DNA from: Argyresthia goedartella
Lineage: Eukaryota > Arthropoda > Insecta > Lepidoptera > Argyresthiidae
Direction: 5' to 3'
NCBI GenBank assembly: GCA_949825045.1
Contig: OX463827.1
Coordinates: 1,324,501 to 1,388,500 of the forward strand
Length of the DNA stretch: 64,000 nucleotides
This document shows, piece after piece, positions 22,855 through 33,500 of the stretch. Within the stretch, counting starts at the first letter, position 1; each line of letters opens with the position of its first letter. The notes beneath the pieces are model-generated. The model was not told where the DNA came from. It saw only the letters and a list, made by a program, of their open reading frames with translations, and did not search any database. The position numbers and the translations under genes are program-made.

Positions 22855-23770
22855 TAAGGATGAAAGCTAGACAGGATTTGTATTTTTCAACGCTGTTGTT
22901 TGAGGTTATAGTGAAGAGGACACCTTATCTTTGTGACAAACTTACCTGGCGTATGTCCCAGAGAGTTGCTCCTTTTCTCTCAATGCCTCGACACAAGGGT
23001 GCAGCTTTCCGTGGCAGTTTTAAGTACCGTGCCACCAAGTGCTGGAATAACATCCCAACACCCCTTCGGCTGCTTACTAGTAAGGCTGGGTTTAGAAGTG
23101 CCTATAGAAAGTATTTGATACTTCAGCAGAAAACTTAGGGAACGGCACGAAGCTAATCTACCTGTTACCTGTGATATTTATATTGTTTCCAATTATATTA
23201 TTACTATGATTAATTCCCTTCTGATTATTATTATTTTATAATCTTAATGACATTTTCAATTTAATCTTACTTGTAACCCTGACATAAATTTTATTACATA
23301 TTGCTATATATATATTTTTTTTATTTTTTTTTATTTTTTTATTTCTATACATTTTAATGATATAATTTTAATGCTATAATTTTAATACAATCTTCTAGAA
23401 TACAATTTATTTTATTCAACAATTTTATTAAAATCATCATATTTTACGTTGTTAAATGTGTACTTGAGCAAACCGTTGTCTCGTCCGTACTGGCTCTGGC
23501 AGAATATCAGCGTCACAGATTCGTCTGTGACATTGCTGAGTCAGGGCCATTTCATTGTCGCGGTACAGTCACAATACCACATAGTTATCCTTACCGTACC
23601 TTAATGTTTTGCTTGTATAATTTTATTATTTATTGTTTGTTTTATTTAACTGCTGTGTTTTGTTTTAATTTGCAGATTTTTCTTCTTAAAATTTGAGTTA
23701 AAATTATGTATTTGTGTGTGTACCATGTTGCAATGAATAAATTAATTTATCTATCTATCTATCTAAGTAC
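22855..23770 (+). mobile_element. 5'-truncated LINE tail
   Basis: 22860-23138 encodes the C-terminal ~90 residues of a LINE RT (FRGSFKYRATKCWNNIPTPL...SAYRKYLILQQ, stop TAG). A 3' UTR and a (tatc)n tail at about 23747-23766 follow. It is inserted just after the transposase stop codon, within the DD41D element. Confidence 0.65.
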
Positions 23771-24067
23771 AGCTAAGTTTGAGGTACGTATTAAATATCA
23801 CTGTTTTTAATAATTTCTTCAGTTCGCAGCACATCAAGTTCATCCTAAACTACAAACTACGTACAGCATTTACCTAAACACGTGCTCATCTCATGAAAAT
23901 AAGTAAAAGTTTTATAATACCTACACCAGAACTCAGTAGCTAGGGTAGGTAGGTAGGTACCTAACTAAATAATAATCGCGGCCCACCGGTGGTTAGTAGC
24001 TTCTTGACTGATCCACCCTAACTTACTGACCCCCACTCAAAAAACTAGTTAAACTGACCTATCTAAT
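23771..24067. other. Non-coding 3' part of the DD41D element or flank
   Basis: Contains a short (ggta)n run near 23945-23960. No gene seen. Confidence 0.3.
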
Positions 24068-24322
24068 GGTGAACGCACACTTATCGGCATAGTCCGCACC
24101 GAAATACCGCACCGCATACGAAACCTCGCTCACCTATCCGCGTCGGAATCCGGAGAAATCCTGATGACGTCATCAGATTTGGCGCGGAGTATGCGGACGA
24201 AGCATTCTGCCTTCTGTTGCGTGCGACAGAGCAACACACGAGTCGCAGGGAAGATTCCTTAGACAAGGCCTATCCGCTCCGTGCGGATGATGCGTGCCGA
24301 TGTCGATAAGTGTGCGTTCACC
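24068..24322. mobile_element. 255-bp MITE with 19-bp perfect TIRs
   Basis: GGTGAACGCACACTTATCG at 24068-24086 is exactly inverted at 24304-24322. GC-rich centre, no ORF of note. No convincing target duplication. Superfamily unassigned. Confidence 0.75.
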
Positions 24323-24376
24323 TCAAGAGCGGTCGTTTGCGGGTCGAAAATCCATTTGTTTTATTTGAAATGTTGA

Positions 24377-24440
24377 CTAGGTAGGTAGGTAGGTAGGTGG
24401 TTAGGTAGGTAGGTAGTTAGGTAGTTAGGTAGATAGATTG
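24377..24440. repeat. (TAGG)n microsatellite
   Basis: An imperfect run of 'aggt/ggtt' tetranucleotides. A shorter run of the same type is at 23942-23960. Confidence 0.85.
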
Positions 24441-24501
24441 TAAGGTAGCTAGTAGTTTGAAGGTTTGTTACAAGTAAATCAACGTATTCTTTAGTAGCTA
24501 G

Positions 24502-27259
24502 GCAGGAATCAGCGAAAGCGCTTGAAGCTTTCAGCGATCAGAATATACATGGAGTTCTTGTCTCAGAATCCTTTCTCAAACCATCTCTTCCTTCCTCCTT
24601 ATATTCTCTGCCAGGGTTCAGGCTCTATCGCAACGATAGGACGGGTAAAGCTGATGGCGGCGTTGCAATCTACTTACGTTCTGACATTCCTTGTAAAGTC
24701 ATCAGCCACTCGCCAAGCCTGTACTCTGGTTCGGCTGAGCATCTCTTCCTTGAGGTCAGCTTGCGTCACAACAATATTCTTCTGGGTGTTTATTATAGCC
24801 CCTCACTCCGCATCGATTACTTTGAATCTTTTGAAAAGCTACTATGTGACTTGACCCCTCTCTATAGTGACGCTCTCATCCTCGGGGATTTTAACACCTG
24901 TCTTCTTAAAAATAACGCCCGCTCTACCAAACTTGAATCTATTGTAAATTCCTTCAACTTACATATTCTTCCCGTCGGCGCTACTCACTTTCAACCACAT
25001 TGTACTCCCTCCCTACTCGATCTCATGATCATCTCCAACACAGCCAAGGTGGTTTCTCATGGTCAGCTTACCGCTCCGTTCTCTTATCACGACCTGGTTT
25101 ATCTTTCATACAGAGTTAGGCCCCCTAAGCGCAAAGCCAAATTTCTGGATATTCGGAGCTTCAAAGGTGTGGACCTCGACTCCCTTAAATCCGATGCCTC
25201 ATCTGTTGATTGGAACCCTGTCATGACTTGTGAGACCGTTGATGACAAAATCCTGAAGTTCAACTCAATTGTCCTTGGGCTCTTCGACAAGCATGCACCA
25301 ATGAAAAAAGTCAGGGTCAAACATCTTCCTGCCCCGTGGCTGACCGACGCCATCAAGCGTTTAATGGCAAAAAGAAACCGCGCAAAAGGGCGATATAAGA
25401 GGGACCCGACCAACGACAATCTTCTAGCTTTTAAACGCCTCCGCAACCCGTGCAACCGCATGTGCCGCGATGCCAAGCGACGCCACATCCATGAGCGTAT
25501 AGAGATGTACACTCCAGCTCAGGTATGGAAGTTCCTTAAGACCATTGGTGTTGGCAAGTCCCAGGAATCTTCTTCAAGTAATATCGATCTCAACGGTCTC
25601 AACCAGTTTTTTTCTTCTCCTCCCTTCGTGATGGACCCTACCACTAAGGAGGCAACCCTTCATTGTCTACGGTCGAGGGCTGCAGTCTGCACCTCACCGT
25701 TTAACTTTAAGCTTGTTGGAATCGGTGCAGTTAGAAAGGCAGTGCTAGCTATCACATCCAAAGCTGCTGGTGGCGACAACGTCAGCCATCAGATGATCCA
25801 CAGCGTCCTTGAGGAGTTGCTTCCTCCAATTACCCACATCATCAACTTCTCTCTCTCGGTAAGCTCCTTTCCTAGCCTGTGGAAGAAAGCACTCGTTATC
25901 CCACTGCCAAAAAAATCCAATCCCTCCTCCTTCAAAGATTATAGGCCCATATCTATCTTACCCATTCTCTCCAAAGTCCTTGAATCCATAGTCCACTCCC
26001 AACTCTCTTCCTACCTTTCATCAAACAAACTTCTCAATCCTTTCCAATCTGGGTTCAGACCGGGCCATAGTACTACCACAGCACTCTTAAAAGTCAGCGA
26101 TGACATACAGCTAGCCATGGATCAGAAGTTGGTCACGGTCCTAGCCCTGCTTGACTTCAGCAATGCCTTTAACTGCGTCGATTTTGACATTCTGGTCGCT
26201 ATATTGAGCTCACTGAATGTCTCCGTCCATGCTGCTAACTGGTTACACTCATACCTGAGAGGTCGTCAGCAACGCATTAAGTCTGAAGAGACTGAAACTC
26301 AATGGTGTGATCTTTCCTCAGGAGTACCTCAAGGTGGTATTCTCTCTCCTCTTCTATTTTCAGTCTTCATCAACTCTATCTCCGACGTTATCTCTTCTTC
26401 ATATCATCTGTACGCAGATGATCTCCAAATTTATCGCCACTTTTGCCCCTGCGATGTAGCCTCAACCGTGGAGGCACTGAATGCTGACCTCGAGAATGTG
26501 AAAGACTGGGCCTTATCATACGGGCTGTTGGTAAACCCGACCAAATCACAAGCCATGCTTTTAGGAACCAGGCACACGCTTTCCTTGATACAAAAACATA
26601 TTGTTCCTGTGTTATATAATGGCATCACAATAGAGTATACAGATCAGGCGAAAAACCTTGGGGTTATTTTTGACAACCTGCTGTCTTGGTCTCCACATGT
26701 CAGCGAGGTCAGCAGACGGGTCTTTGCGTCTTTTCACTCCCTCAGGCGTTTGCAGTACTTCTTGCCACGGCAGACCAAAATCACCCTTGCTCAGTCCCTT
26801 CTTCTGCCGCTAATCGACTACGCCGATGTCTGTTGGGCGAGCGCGAACGAAGATCTACTGAACAAACTCGAACGACTTCAGAATCTTGGGATTCGGTTTA
26901 TCTTCGGGTTGCGCAAATTCGACCATGTTTCTCAATATCGCAAAGAGTTGGGGTGGCTTCCAATTCGTCGTCGCCGAGACACTCATATTCTCTCTTATCT
27001 TTTCAATATATTGAAAAACCCGCGCTACCCCAGCTACCTTCGAGAACGCTTTGAGTATCTCTTTTCAGGAGATCGGCACCGGAGATCTCTCACGGTCTCA
27101 CTCTTAGCCACTCCAAGGCATAACACCTCGGCATATGAGCACTCATTCAGGCTGCAGGCGGTCCGACTGTGGAACGCACTACCTTGCACTATAAGAGACA
27201 TTCCCACTATAGTCTCTTTCAAAAACCGGGTAAAAGAGCACTTCCTCTCTCTTTCGTGA
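24502..27259 (+). CDS. LINE ORF2: endonuclease (partial) + reverse transcriptase
   Basis: It is open for ~919 codons from 24502 to the TGA at 27257-27259 without a stop. The frame continues upstream of 24761, the first codon usable as an alternative start, reading QESAKALEAFSDQNIHG...SLYSLPGFRLYRND. That is the middle of an EEP endonuclease, followed by LILGDFNTCLL. RT blocks: LPKKSNPSSFKDYRPISILP, PFQSGFRPGHSTTTALL, LDFSNAFNCVD (motif A), SSGVPQGGILSPLLFSVFIN (motif B), HLYADDLQIY (motif C, both Asp present), KNLGVIFDNLLSWSPHVS. The C-terminal domain ends RLWNALPCTIRD...VKEHFLSLS. The catalytic residues of RT are intact. It lacks the endonuclease N-terminus, hence a dead-on-arrival but very young copy. 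Confidence 0.85.
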
Positions 27260-27560
27260 GAGTAGGTATATCATTATAATATATAAACTATATTTGCAGG
27301 TATATGTATGTATTGTATTTAGTAGTCTGGTATATAAGTATTTTATTTTCCGTATTTTATATTATATGTATTTTAGTATAAATTAGATATTCGATATTGT
27401 ACACTGCCTACCCTTTCATGATACATTTCCCTTTCATGCCTTGGTTTGCTGGAAGAAATCTCTTTTTAGAGATAAGCTCGCCTTTGTACATATGATTTCT
27501 CCTAATGTTACCTTTTAAATTGAATATGTGTGTGCAATAAAGAATTATGAATTATGAATC
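24502..27560 (+). mobile_element. Jockey-type LINE, lightly 5' truncated
   Basis: A single open frame, then a ~280-bp 3' UTR with AATAAA near 27536 and a short direct-repeat tail (gaattat twice). The 5' end starts inside the endonuclease domain, so ORF1 and the promoter are missing. It is inserted in the 3' part of the DD41D transposon. A sister fragment lies at 11941-12273. Confidence 0.8.
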
Positions 27561-27589
27561 ACTTTAACTACAAATTGCCGCGCTGCCGG

Positions 27590-27636
27590 CCGCTGCGATC
27601 GTCTCACCATTACTGCGTAATGCCGAGACGATCGCA

Positions 27637-27672
<36 letters not shown>
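27590..27672. repeat. 16-bp hairpin abutting a (CGG)n tract
   Basis: CCGCTGCGATCGTCTC (27590-27605) is perfectly inverted at 27625-27640 around a 19-nt loop, and continues straight into about 11 CGG units to 27672. Then two near copies of 'gcgctacacaaagygaaa' follow. It lies in the right arm of the DD41D element. Confidence 0.85.
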
Positions 27673-27673
<1 letters not shown>

Positions 27674-27906
27674 TACACAAAGTGAAAGCGCGGCGCTACA
27701 CAAAGCGAAACCGCGGTGCGATGTTATCAACACTGGGCGGGCGGTAAATATGGCAACAACACTATTTGGGACTAGTAGGAATACTTTGACGGTTGATTAC
27801 TTAATATTTTACTATGAAAGCAGACGAAAGTAACAAAACATGCATTTTGTACTTTTATCAAGGAGTACGCTCTTTTGATATAGCTAGAGGTTTTACAGTC
27901 ACCCTA

Positions 27907-28370
27907 ATGTATGTACGCAAGAACCTTACAACATTTTCCGATACAAACTTACAATCCTTACGATCCTTACAAACTTAGCGATAGCTGTAATTTTAACCAA
28001 AGAAATTATCACATGACAGACTATGTGCGCCCCGGTTTAGACTCGCAAAGATAGCAATTCTTTCAAGGGTCAGTGCATTCTCTACTACAATAGGATACCT
28101 CTAGAGATTTTGAATTTGCCATTTGAGCAATTTAAAAGGCATGTTAAAGCCACTTTGTCGAAACAGGGATATTTCAATGTTCAAGATTACTTAAATGAAG
28201 GGACTGTATGGAGTTAATCTAGCTCAACACAGACCTTGCTGTTAATAATTTTGTAATTATTTATTATTGCTTATTAATCATTATAATTAAATTTTAATAT
28301 TTGTATTAGTTAAGCACAAGCAATTTTTAAAAGAGATCTAAAAATAAATCTGTGGGAGTTTCTACGCCCT
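27907..28370 (+). pseudogene. LINE reverse transcriptase relic, 3' part of a split copy
   Basis: Continues the LINE interrupted at 21370. It begins MYVRKNL in the frame left open at 21370, decays through stops, then near 28110-28215 reads LPFEQFKRHVKATLSKQGYF and NVQDYLNEGTVWS-stop, the typical C-terminus of a Jockey-like RT. A 3' UTR with a short inverted motif ('gtgggag.. ctcccac', about 28351-28382) follows. Confidence 0.7.
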
Positions 28371-28419
28371 TCTTCTCCCACAGTGGTCCAATGTAGATGT
28401 AACTTTTACAAACAAAATG

Positions 28420-28469
28420 AGCTTACTTGTTTACTCTTTATTTTAGAATAAAGAGTAAACAAATAAGCT
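28420..28469. repeat. Near-perfect 23-bp inverted duplication
   Basis: 28420-28442 and 28447-28469 are inverted copies with one mismatch and a 4-nt spacer ('agcttacttgtttactcttt...'). There is no coding role. Compare the similar small palindromes listed elsewhere. Confidence 0.85.
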
Positions 28470-28668
28470 AATTTAGTAAACAAAGCTATTTTCGCTGTAT
28501 GCTCGTACAGTAGAGAAGGGGCAAAAATGATGTTTTCTAAGTATATGTAAAAATCTACAGTAATAAAGAACTTTGACTTTAGAGTATTTAGGTGGCCCAA
28601 TAGCTGCTCAAGCTGCTGCCTTTGTGACAAAGAAAATTGTGGGCAAACACTAAGTATTAAATACTCAC

Positions 28669-28854
28669 AAGCAGATCCCACCGCAGCGGCAGCACAGCCA
28701 CTAGTCTTGTCACATGTGCTATGAGCAGCGCGGCGTGCAGCAGCGCCGACGAGAGCGCCGCTAACGCCAACAGCCGCGGCCGGGAGTCCAGCGGCAACCG
28801 CCCGCGCAGTCCCGACACCGCCCACACGCAAGACACGCTGCTCGCGCCGCACAC
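28669..28854 (-). CDS. Internal exon of a multi-pass membrane protein gene
   Basis: A 186-nt, phase 0-0 exon on the minus strand. The acceptor is 'ctccttggcag' and the donor 'ctgcttgtgagt'. It encodes 62 residues: VCGASSVSCVWAVSGLRGR (end of a first hydrophobic segment and loop), then LLALAALSSALLHAALLIAH, a transmembrane helix, and LRWDLL before the junction. Joined to 19996-20127 and 5149-5331 it gives 166 residues with at least three helices. Upstream exons, including the start, are not visible in the window. GC-rich codon use (third positions mostly G/C) contrasts with the AT-rich surroundings and supports a genuine, conserved exon. Function unknown; MARVEL-like is the working guess. Confidence 0.7.
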
Positions 28855-29089
28855 CTGCCAAGGAGGAACGGATTTTCACATTCATAAAAATGTGGGATCA
28901 GATCACCAATTGCACAAATATGAGCAAGGTGTTTATTTGTTGGTGACCCCATGTTTTTTTTCGTCTACCTGCTGCGGTTTTCAAAAAAACTTTACTGAAG
29001 CTCGATTAAAAAATGTATAAAGCAGACTTTGTGCACAAAGACCTACTGCAAAATTAATTACTTTTGACAAGACACCGATATCTGGCATT
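28855..29089. other. Intron DNA upstream of the host exon
   Basis: No recognised element; the plus-strand open stretch 28721-29020 is antisense shadow of the exon and its flank. Confidence 0.35.
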
Positions 29090-29440
29090 AAACCAGTTCA
29101 TTGCACCCTATATATTAAAACCAAAGTCATCGACATACTTTCCCGCATCGATCACTTGAAGTGGGGTTGGACAGGCCACATGCTACGCTGCCGAAGAGAA
29201 CAAATGGATTCAACAAGTCACCCATTGGTACCCTAGGGATGGCACTAGAAGACAGGGTCGCCCAGCGAGAAGGTGGGAGTATGAATTACGCCTAACACTG
29301 GGACCACACTAGACCTGAGTGGCGCTAAACAGAAATGATTGGAAACGGCTGGAGGAGGCCTATGCCAAAAGGCACACTAAATTAAGAGATTTAATATCAA
29401 CCAATTTTTGATTCAAGATTCAAACAAATGTTTTATTATG
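29090..29440 (+). pseudogene. RTE-clade LINE C-terminal relic
   Basis: In mixed frames it reads SRIDHLKWGWTGHMLRC, then a GRPARRWEYELR block, then NDWKRLEEAYAKRHTKLRDL. This 'KW.WAGH.R...GRP..RW...W....EAY' sequence is the standard C-terminus of RTE LINEs. Several stops. 5' truncated; the tail lies around 29410-29440 ('gattcaaacaaatgtttta'). Confidence 0.65.
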
Positions 29441-30198
29441 TAAATTAGGTATTCTTTTTCCTGAAAAAAGGCTATTATCGATAAAAAGTTGAGGTCAAAG
29501 ATGACAATGAGTCTTAATATTACTGGTCAAGGTACTGTGATGAACAACTATTAAGGCGAGACTGGTGTGTCAACCTTTTAACAAAACATTGTTTGCTAAT
29601 AAAGCGTCTGCTGTTTGCGGTTGGATATTGTTTTGTGTAACTACCAAAGAGGATTATTATATTCAATATGTCTTTATCTGTGGTAACTTTTGCTTTAAAT
29701 CTCATTGAAAATACCTTTAGGGTTTCTTTATAATCAAATTGCAAATTCATTTTTAACGAAGTTGTTACACGATAGTGTGGAGCCCCGGCTAAGACAATGT
29801 ACACCTAATACAAATCGACTTTAAAAATTACTTAGCAACGTCTTTGTTATAAATTTCCCTGTACTTTCATTAGTTTATATGTAGAAAATGTTTTAATTAT
29901 ACATTAATTCCAACACTAGCAAAATGGCGATGCATGAAAAGGCAGCACAGCTGTCACAAAACAGACTATAAGTTGTCGAAACACAGTAACCTCACAAACC
30001 GAAAAGTGCATTTCGAAAAGAAATCGGATTTGAAACGGCCTTGACAAATAAAAAAAAAACAGTGTTTCTTCTTTCTTTCATTAGCAACTCTATACGGAAT
30101 AACTCACTTTTGTGATATTGTAAAATTCCATAATCAGATGATTTAAAACATTAACATACAAGATCACTAAATTGTTATGTCAAGAAATATCTAATAAT
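29441..30198. other. AT-rich DNA, nothing recognised
   Basis: The minus-strand open stretch 29520-29804 has no recognisable domain and no splice support. Confidence 0.35.
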
Positions 30199-30361
30199 GG
30201 CTTATGTTTAAACGATTACGATTACTTCGCTTCGCTCACCCCCTTTACCCTTCACCTAACCTACCGCAGTATTTTGCCGTGATATTTTTTGCAAATTTTA
30301 GTGTTCATTTATTCATTTTGGGTAGGAAAAAAATATTTTGGTGATCATTATATTTGTTGCC
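30199..30361 (-). mobile_element. Deleted copy of the 13.4-kb MITE
   Basis: The termini GGCTTATGTT and TTTGTTGCC are the reverse complement of those at 13359-13649. About 130 bp of the centre is missing. It is flanked by perfect 9-bp duplications TCTAATAAT (30190-30198 and 30362-30370). Confidence 0.8.
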
Positions 30362-30498
30362 TCTAATAATGTCATTCGGGGAAAAAACAGTTTCTAGTAA
30401 TATATTTATAGCACATGGTTTTCGCCGAAAATGAAACAACCAAATTGACGGTTTTAGTGCTGGTGCCAAGTGATATAAACATATGAACATTTTAATAG

Positions 30499-31460
30499 TA
30501 GTTTATGTGACTGCTACATAATGGAGGGGATTAATACTCGAGAGTGGGTTTATGAAACGAGCCGAAGTTTCATAAAATATTTTATCTACACACGTATCAT
30601 AAACCCTCTTTACTGCGTACAAAAACCGCACGTTACGATCAGCATTATGTTAAACTACTTGGTAAAAACTCGTTTCGTATCTGGAAAACTACACATAATG
30701 GTCATTATGTGTAGATTTTCTACATATAATGACATTCAAATTTCGAACGCCGACGCCCACCCGCGTGCCGTCCCTAGTTTGTCTGTGAAGTTGGTACTGA
30801 CATTCAAATTTCGAACGCCGACGCCCGTCTGCGTGAAGTTGGTACTAAAGAACAAGCTAAACAATTGCAGAACCACAATGCCGGTCAAACATGCGGTTCC
30901 TGAACACATCAAAGAGAGCTTATGATATGTGTGTAGATAAACTAGTGTATGTAACTGTACATAATTAGGCATTAAGGCGATACCTCGTCCGTGCAAAGGT
31001 CCCCGTTACTCCAGGCGGAAAGACCCGCAGTGTGAGAGGGACGGAATCGGAAAAAAAATAAAAACCGTAGAGCTAAACAACAGAATAATTGTTTAAAAAT
31101 GAACTACTCTATTTTGTTAAAAAGTTTTTTCAGGAGATTTTGCGAATACATAATATCTACATTTTGAACGCAGTTCCACAATGAAATTAGTTAGGATTTC
31201 AGAATTACAGGAAAAAATAATATAATTTAGAGGTGTTTTCGTAATTAAATTATATCGAGCAAATTTCATCCAATCGCGTTTTTGTTTTGGTGAAAATCTT
31301 AATCAAATACTCAATAAACGTTTACCCAAAAATCAAATCTGTAGATGACTTCATGGTGGAGTAAATGGATTCGAAAAAAACCCCATTTTATTTTCGTAGC
31401 ACCTTAAAACTCTCGAGTGATATTATAATGCCCTCCATTATGCAGCAGTCACATAAACTA
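30499..31460. mobile_element. Non-autonomous TIR element, ~0.96 kb
   Basis: TAGTTTATGTGACTGCTACA..ATGGAGGG at 30499 is inverted at the right end (CCCTCCATTATGCAGCAGTC...CTA, 31430-31460), about 30 bp with one or two mismatches. It also has inner inverted matches ('actcgagagtg' / 'ctctcgagtg'). The internal region has a direct repeat of 'gacattcaaatttcgaacgc' (30731, 30799) and an inverted 'acacataatg/cattatgtgt'. No transposase. Related to 1379-1745. Confidence 0.7.
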
Positions 31461-32255
31461 ATATTATACAAACTTACTTACATACTGTATCTGGTCATTA
31501 AATAAAGGCTTATATTATTCTTATTATTATTATAATTCAGAAGCAACCCCGCCATTGTCCATAGGTAGTGCCTATAGACAGTAGAGTATTTGCTTTTACA
31601 CACCCCTTACTATATTTTATATTTTTATGCATATTTTTTGATGTATCATATCATAATAATTATCAAAGAAAACTAATAATTCTACTTTGCTACATGTTTA
31701 TAAATAAATGTTGTTTGTAATAAACACATTTTAATCTTTTTTGTAGTTTGTTGATCTTACATGTTGAATCTAACACGAAGGATAAGAGGGGCTTCGCAGC
31801 AAATATAAGGGACATTTGCTGCGCAAATCAATATTTTTAATGTGCAATTGCCCATTATTTTCAATTACTTAATCTGTGGAAGTACACACCACATCAACAT
31901 TTATCAACATACATCACAGCACTATAGTAGTCTATGGTTACCCATAATAAGGTTTACATAATAAGACTTTTATTTTTATACATACTATAGGTACCAGACC
32001 CACCAACGAAATACCTAAATTGGAAGAAAAAAAAAGTGAGCCACAGCTGTGATAGGGTTGATGATATGAGGTGGCACACAATGCCTCATGCCAGTGATCG
32101 GTCCTCTATTGTGAATATTTCACCCAATTCCCAGTGTCTGGGCACTGGTTACAGTTGGTTCAACAGATGTCCCTCCCCAAGTCTTCTTACACGCTTAATG
32201 AATTATAGGATGTTGCTAAACCTTAAGTTTGACAAGTTTACTTTAATGCTATCTG
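31461..32255. other. AT-rich DNA, nothing recognised
   Basis: The open stretch 32036-32341 has no family resemblance. Its last part belongs to the direct repeat flanking the palindrome array. Confidence 0.35.
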
Positions 32256-32768
32256 TTAGGTTTTGTTTTAGTCGATTTGTATTAATTTGTAATGTTTTAA
32301 ATGGTATATTTGAACTTTCTTATAACTATTTATTAATTTAGACGTAGGGACTCCAAAAATTGGAGAACTCCGAAAGTCGGGGACTTATTCAATCTAGGGC
32401 CTCCAAAAGTTGGAGAACTCCGAAAGTCGGAGATTTATTCAATCTAGAGACTCCAAAAGTTGGAAATCTCCGAAAGTCGGAGAACTCTGAAAGTCGGAGA
32501 CTTATTTGATGTAGGGACGAAAGTCAGTAATTACTTTTAGGTAGAGACTCCAAAAGTTGGAGCACTGGAGTCGGAGACTAATGTATTTTATAAGAATTAC
32601 TGTCCTTTATATTTAAGAATAAATATCAGAGTGTTAGTGTTAGGTAATGTTTATTTTTGTTCACTTGAATGGACGAGTGTTAGGTTTTGATAATATTTTG
32701 TCGATTTGTATTCATTTGTAATTTAATTGGTATATTTGAACTTCAGTATAACAAATTATTAATTTATG
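32256..32768. repeat. Palindrome array between two ~80-bp direct repeats
   Basis: The centre (about 32341-32580) is a degenerate tandem array. Its units combine two small hairpins, CTCCAAAAGTTGGAG and CTCCGAAAGTCGGAG, plus a linker ending 'cttattcaatctaggg'. Roughly four units. It is bracketed by similar AT-rich segments (32256-32342 and 32685-32768, sharing 'gtcgatttgtatt.atttgta' and 'ggtatatttgaact'). Confidence 0.75.
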
Positions 32769-32901
32769 TAAATTGATGTAAATAGTATTTGTTTTTCAAT
32801 TTAGTTTCCGTATGTTGGCGCCACTGGCGGACTGACGGAAGCGTCAATTGAGTGTCTTTTATATCGGTCAGGCAGGAAAGGAAAGAGGCAATCGGCTTTT
32901 T

Positions 32902-32953
32902 GGGGGCATTGGTTCATCCCTATATGACTATATAGGGATGAACCAATGCCCCC
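32902..32953. repeat. Perfect 24-bp palindrome, 4-nt loop
   Basis: GGGGGCATTGGTTCATCCCT... (32902-32925) is exactly inverted at 32930-32953. Not part of a recognised element. Confidence 0.9.
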
Positions 32954-33234
32954 ATTATGATTGTTTCTTGGAGCGTGTTCGAGGTTGGTCGAATACACAG
33001 ACTATATAGGGATACTACGTATCAGACGACCAACTTCCATACAAAAAAAATATGCATACAGAAAAGAAAAAAACAAGTTTAGTGTTGTTTTTTTTTCTAA
33101 CTAATTTATTTATTTATTTAATATACAAGTACGATATACAACATTACAGGTATGCACCCAACGCGATGTACAAAGTCTAATAGTTATACAATGTCAGTAT
33201 CAATTTAGGTAATAGCATGAGAAAATAAATAAAA

Positions 33235-33500
33235 TCAGCGGAAATAATTCGTGTTGTTTTGAAAATCACTACAGTTATTCCTTGTGATATCCAGATAAAC
33301 ATATCGAAAATCCTCAAGGGTGGGGGGTGAGCTGAGGGTGTAGGGGGGGGTCATAGGTCCCTTTTTTTAGATTATTGCTCATAAATCTGAAACCTGCACA
33401 AATAGCATTACGGTTATTTCTAGGAAAATTTTCTACATAAAATTTCCTTTAAATTATGTCGTATTATTTTTTTTGTACGTTTGATACTTTAGGAACTACA
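33235..33500 (+). repeat. Left long TIR
   Basis: Inverted match to 38411-38675. It contains 'gggtggggggtgagct' and a run of eight G. The region between it and the ORF (33500-33960) probably holds the promoter and 5' UTR; no clear TATA box was selected. Confidence 0.85.

Larger units (their letters stand above)
21371..27904 (+). mobile_element. rosa-like (DD41D) Tc1/mariner transposon, with nested insertions
   Basis: The left TIR starts CAGGGTGACTTTAAAACCCC at 21371. The right TIR, read in reverse, is GGGTGACTGTAAAACCTCTA ending at 27904. TA flanks both ends (21369-21370, 27905-27906), the expected Tc1/mariner target duplication. Removing the element and one TA restores the interrupted LINE frame (FENIMYVRK). 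Inside are the intact transposase gene, then a LINE tail (22855-23770), a MITE (24068-24322) and a 3-kb LINE (24502-27560), which inflate it from roughly 2 kb to 6.5 kb. Confidence 0.8.

Noticed and set aside
30521..30925. 134-codon open stretch
   Set aside because: It lies within a TIR element made of direct and inverted repeats; no domain and low-complexity origin.
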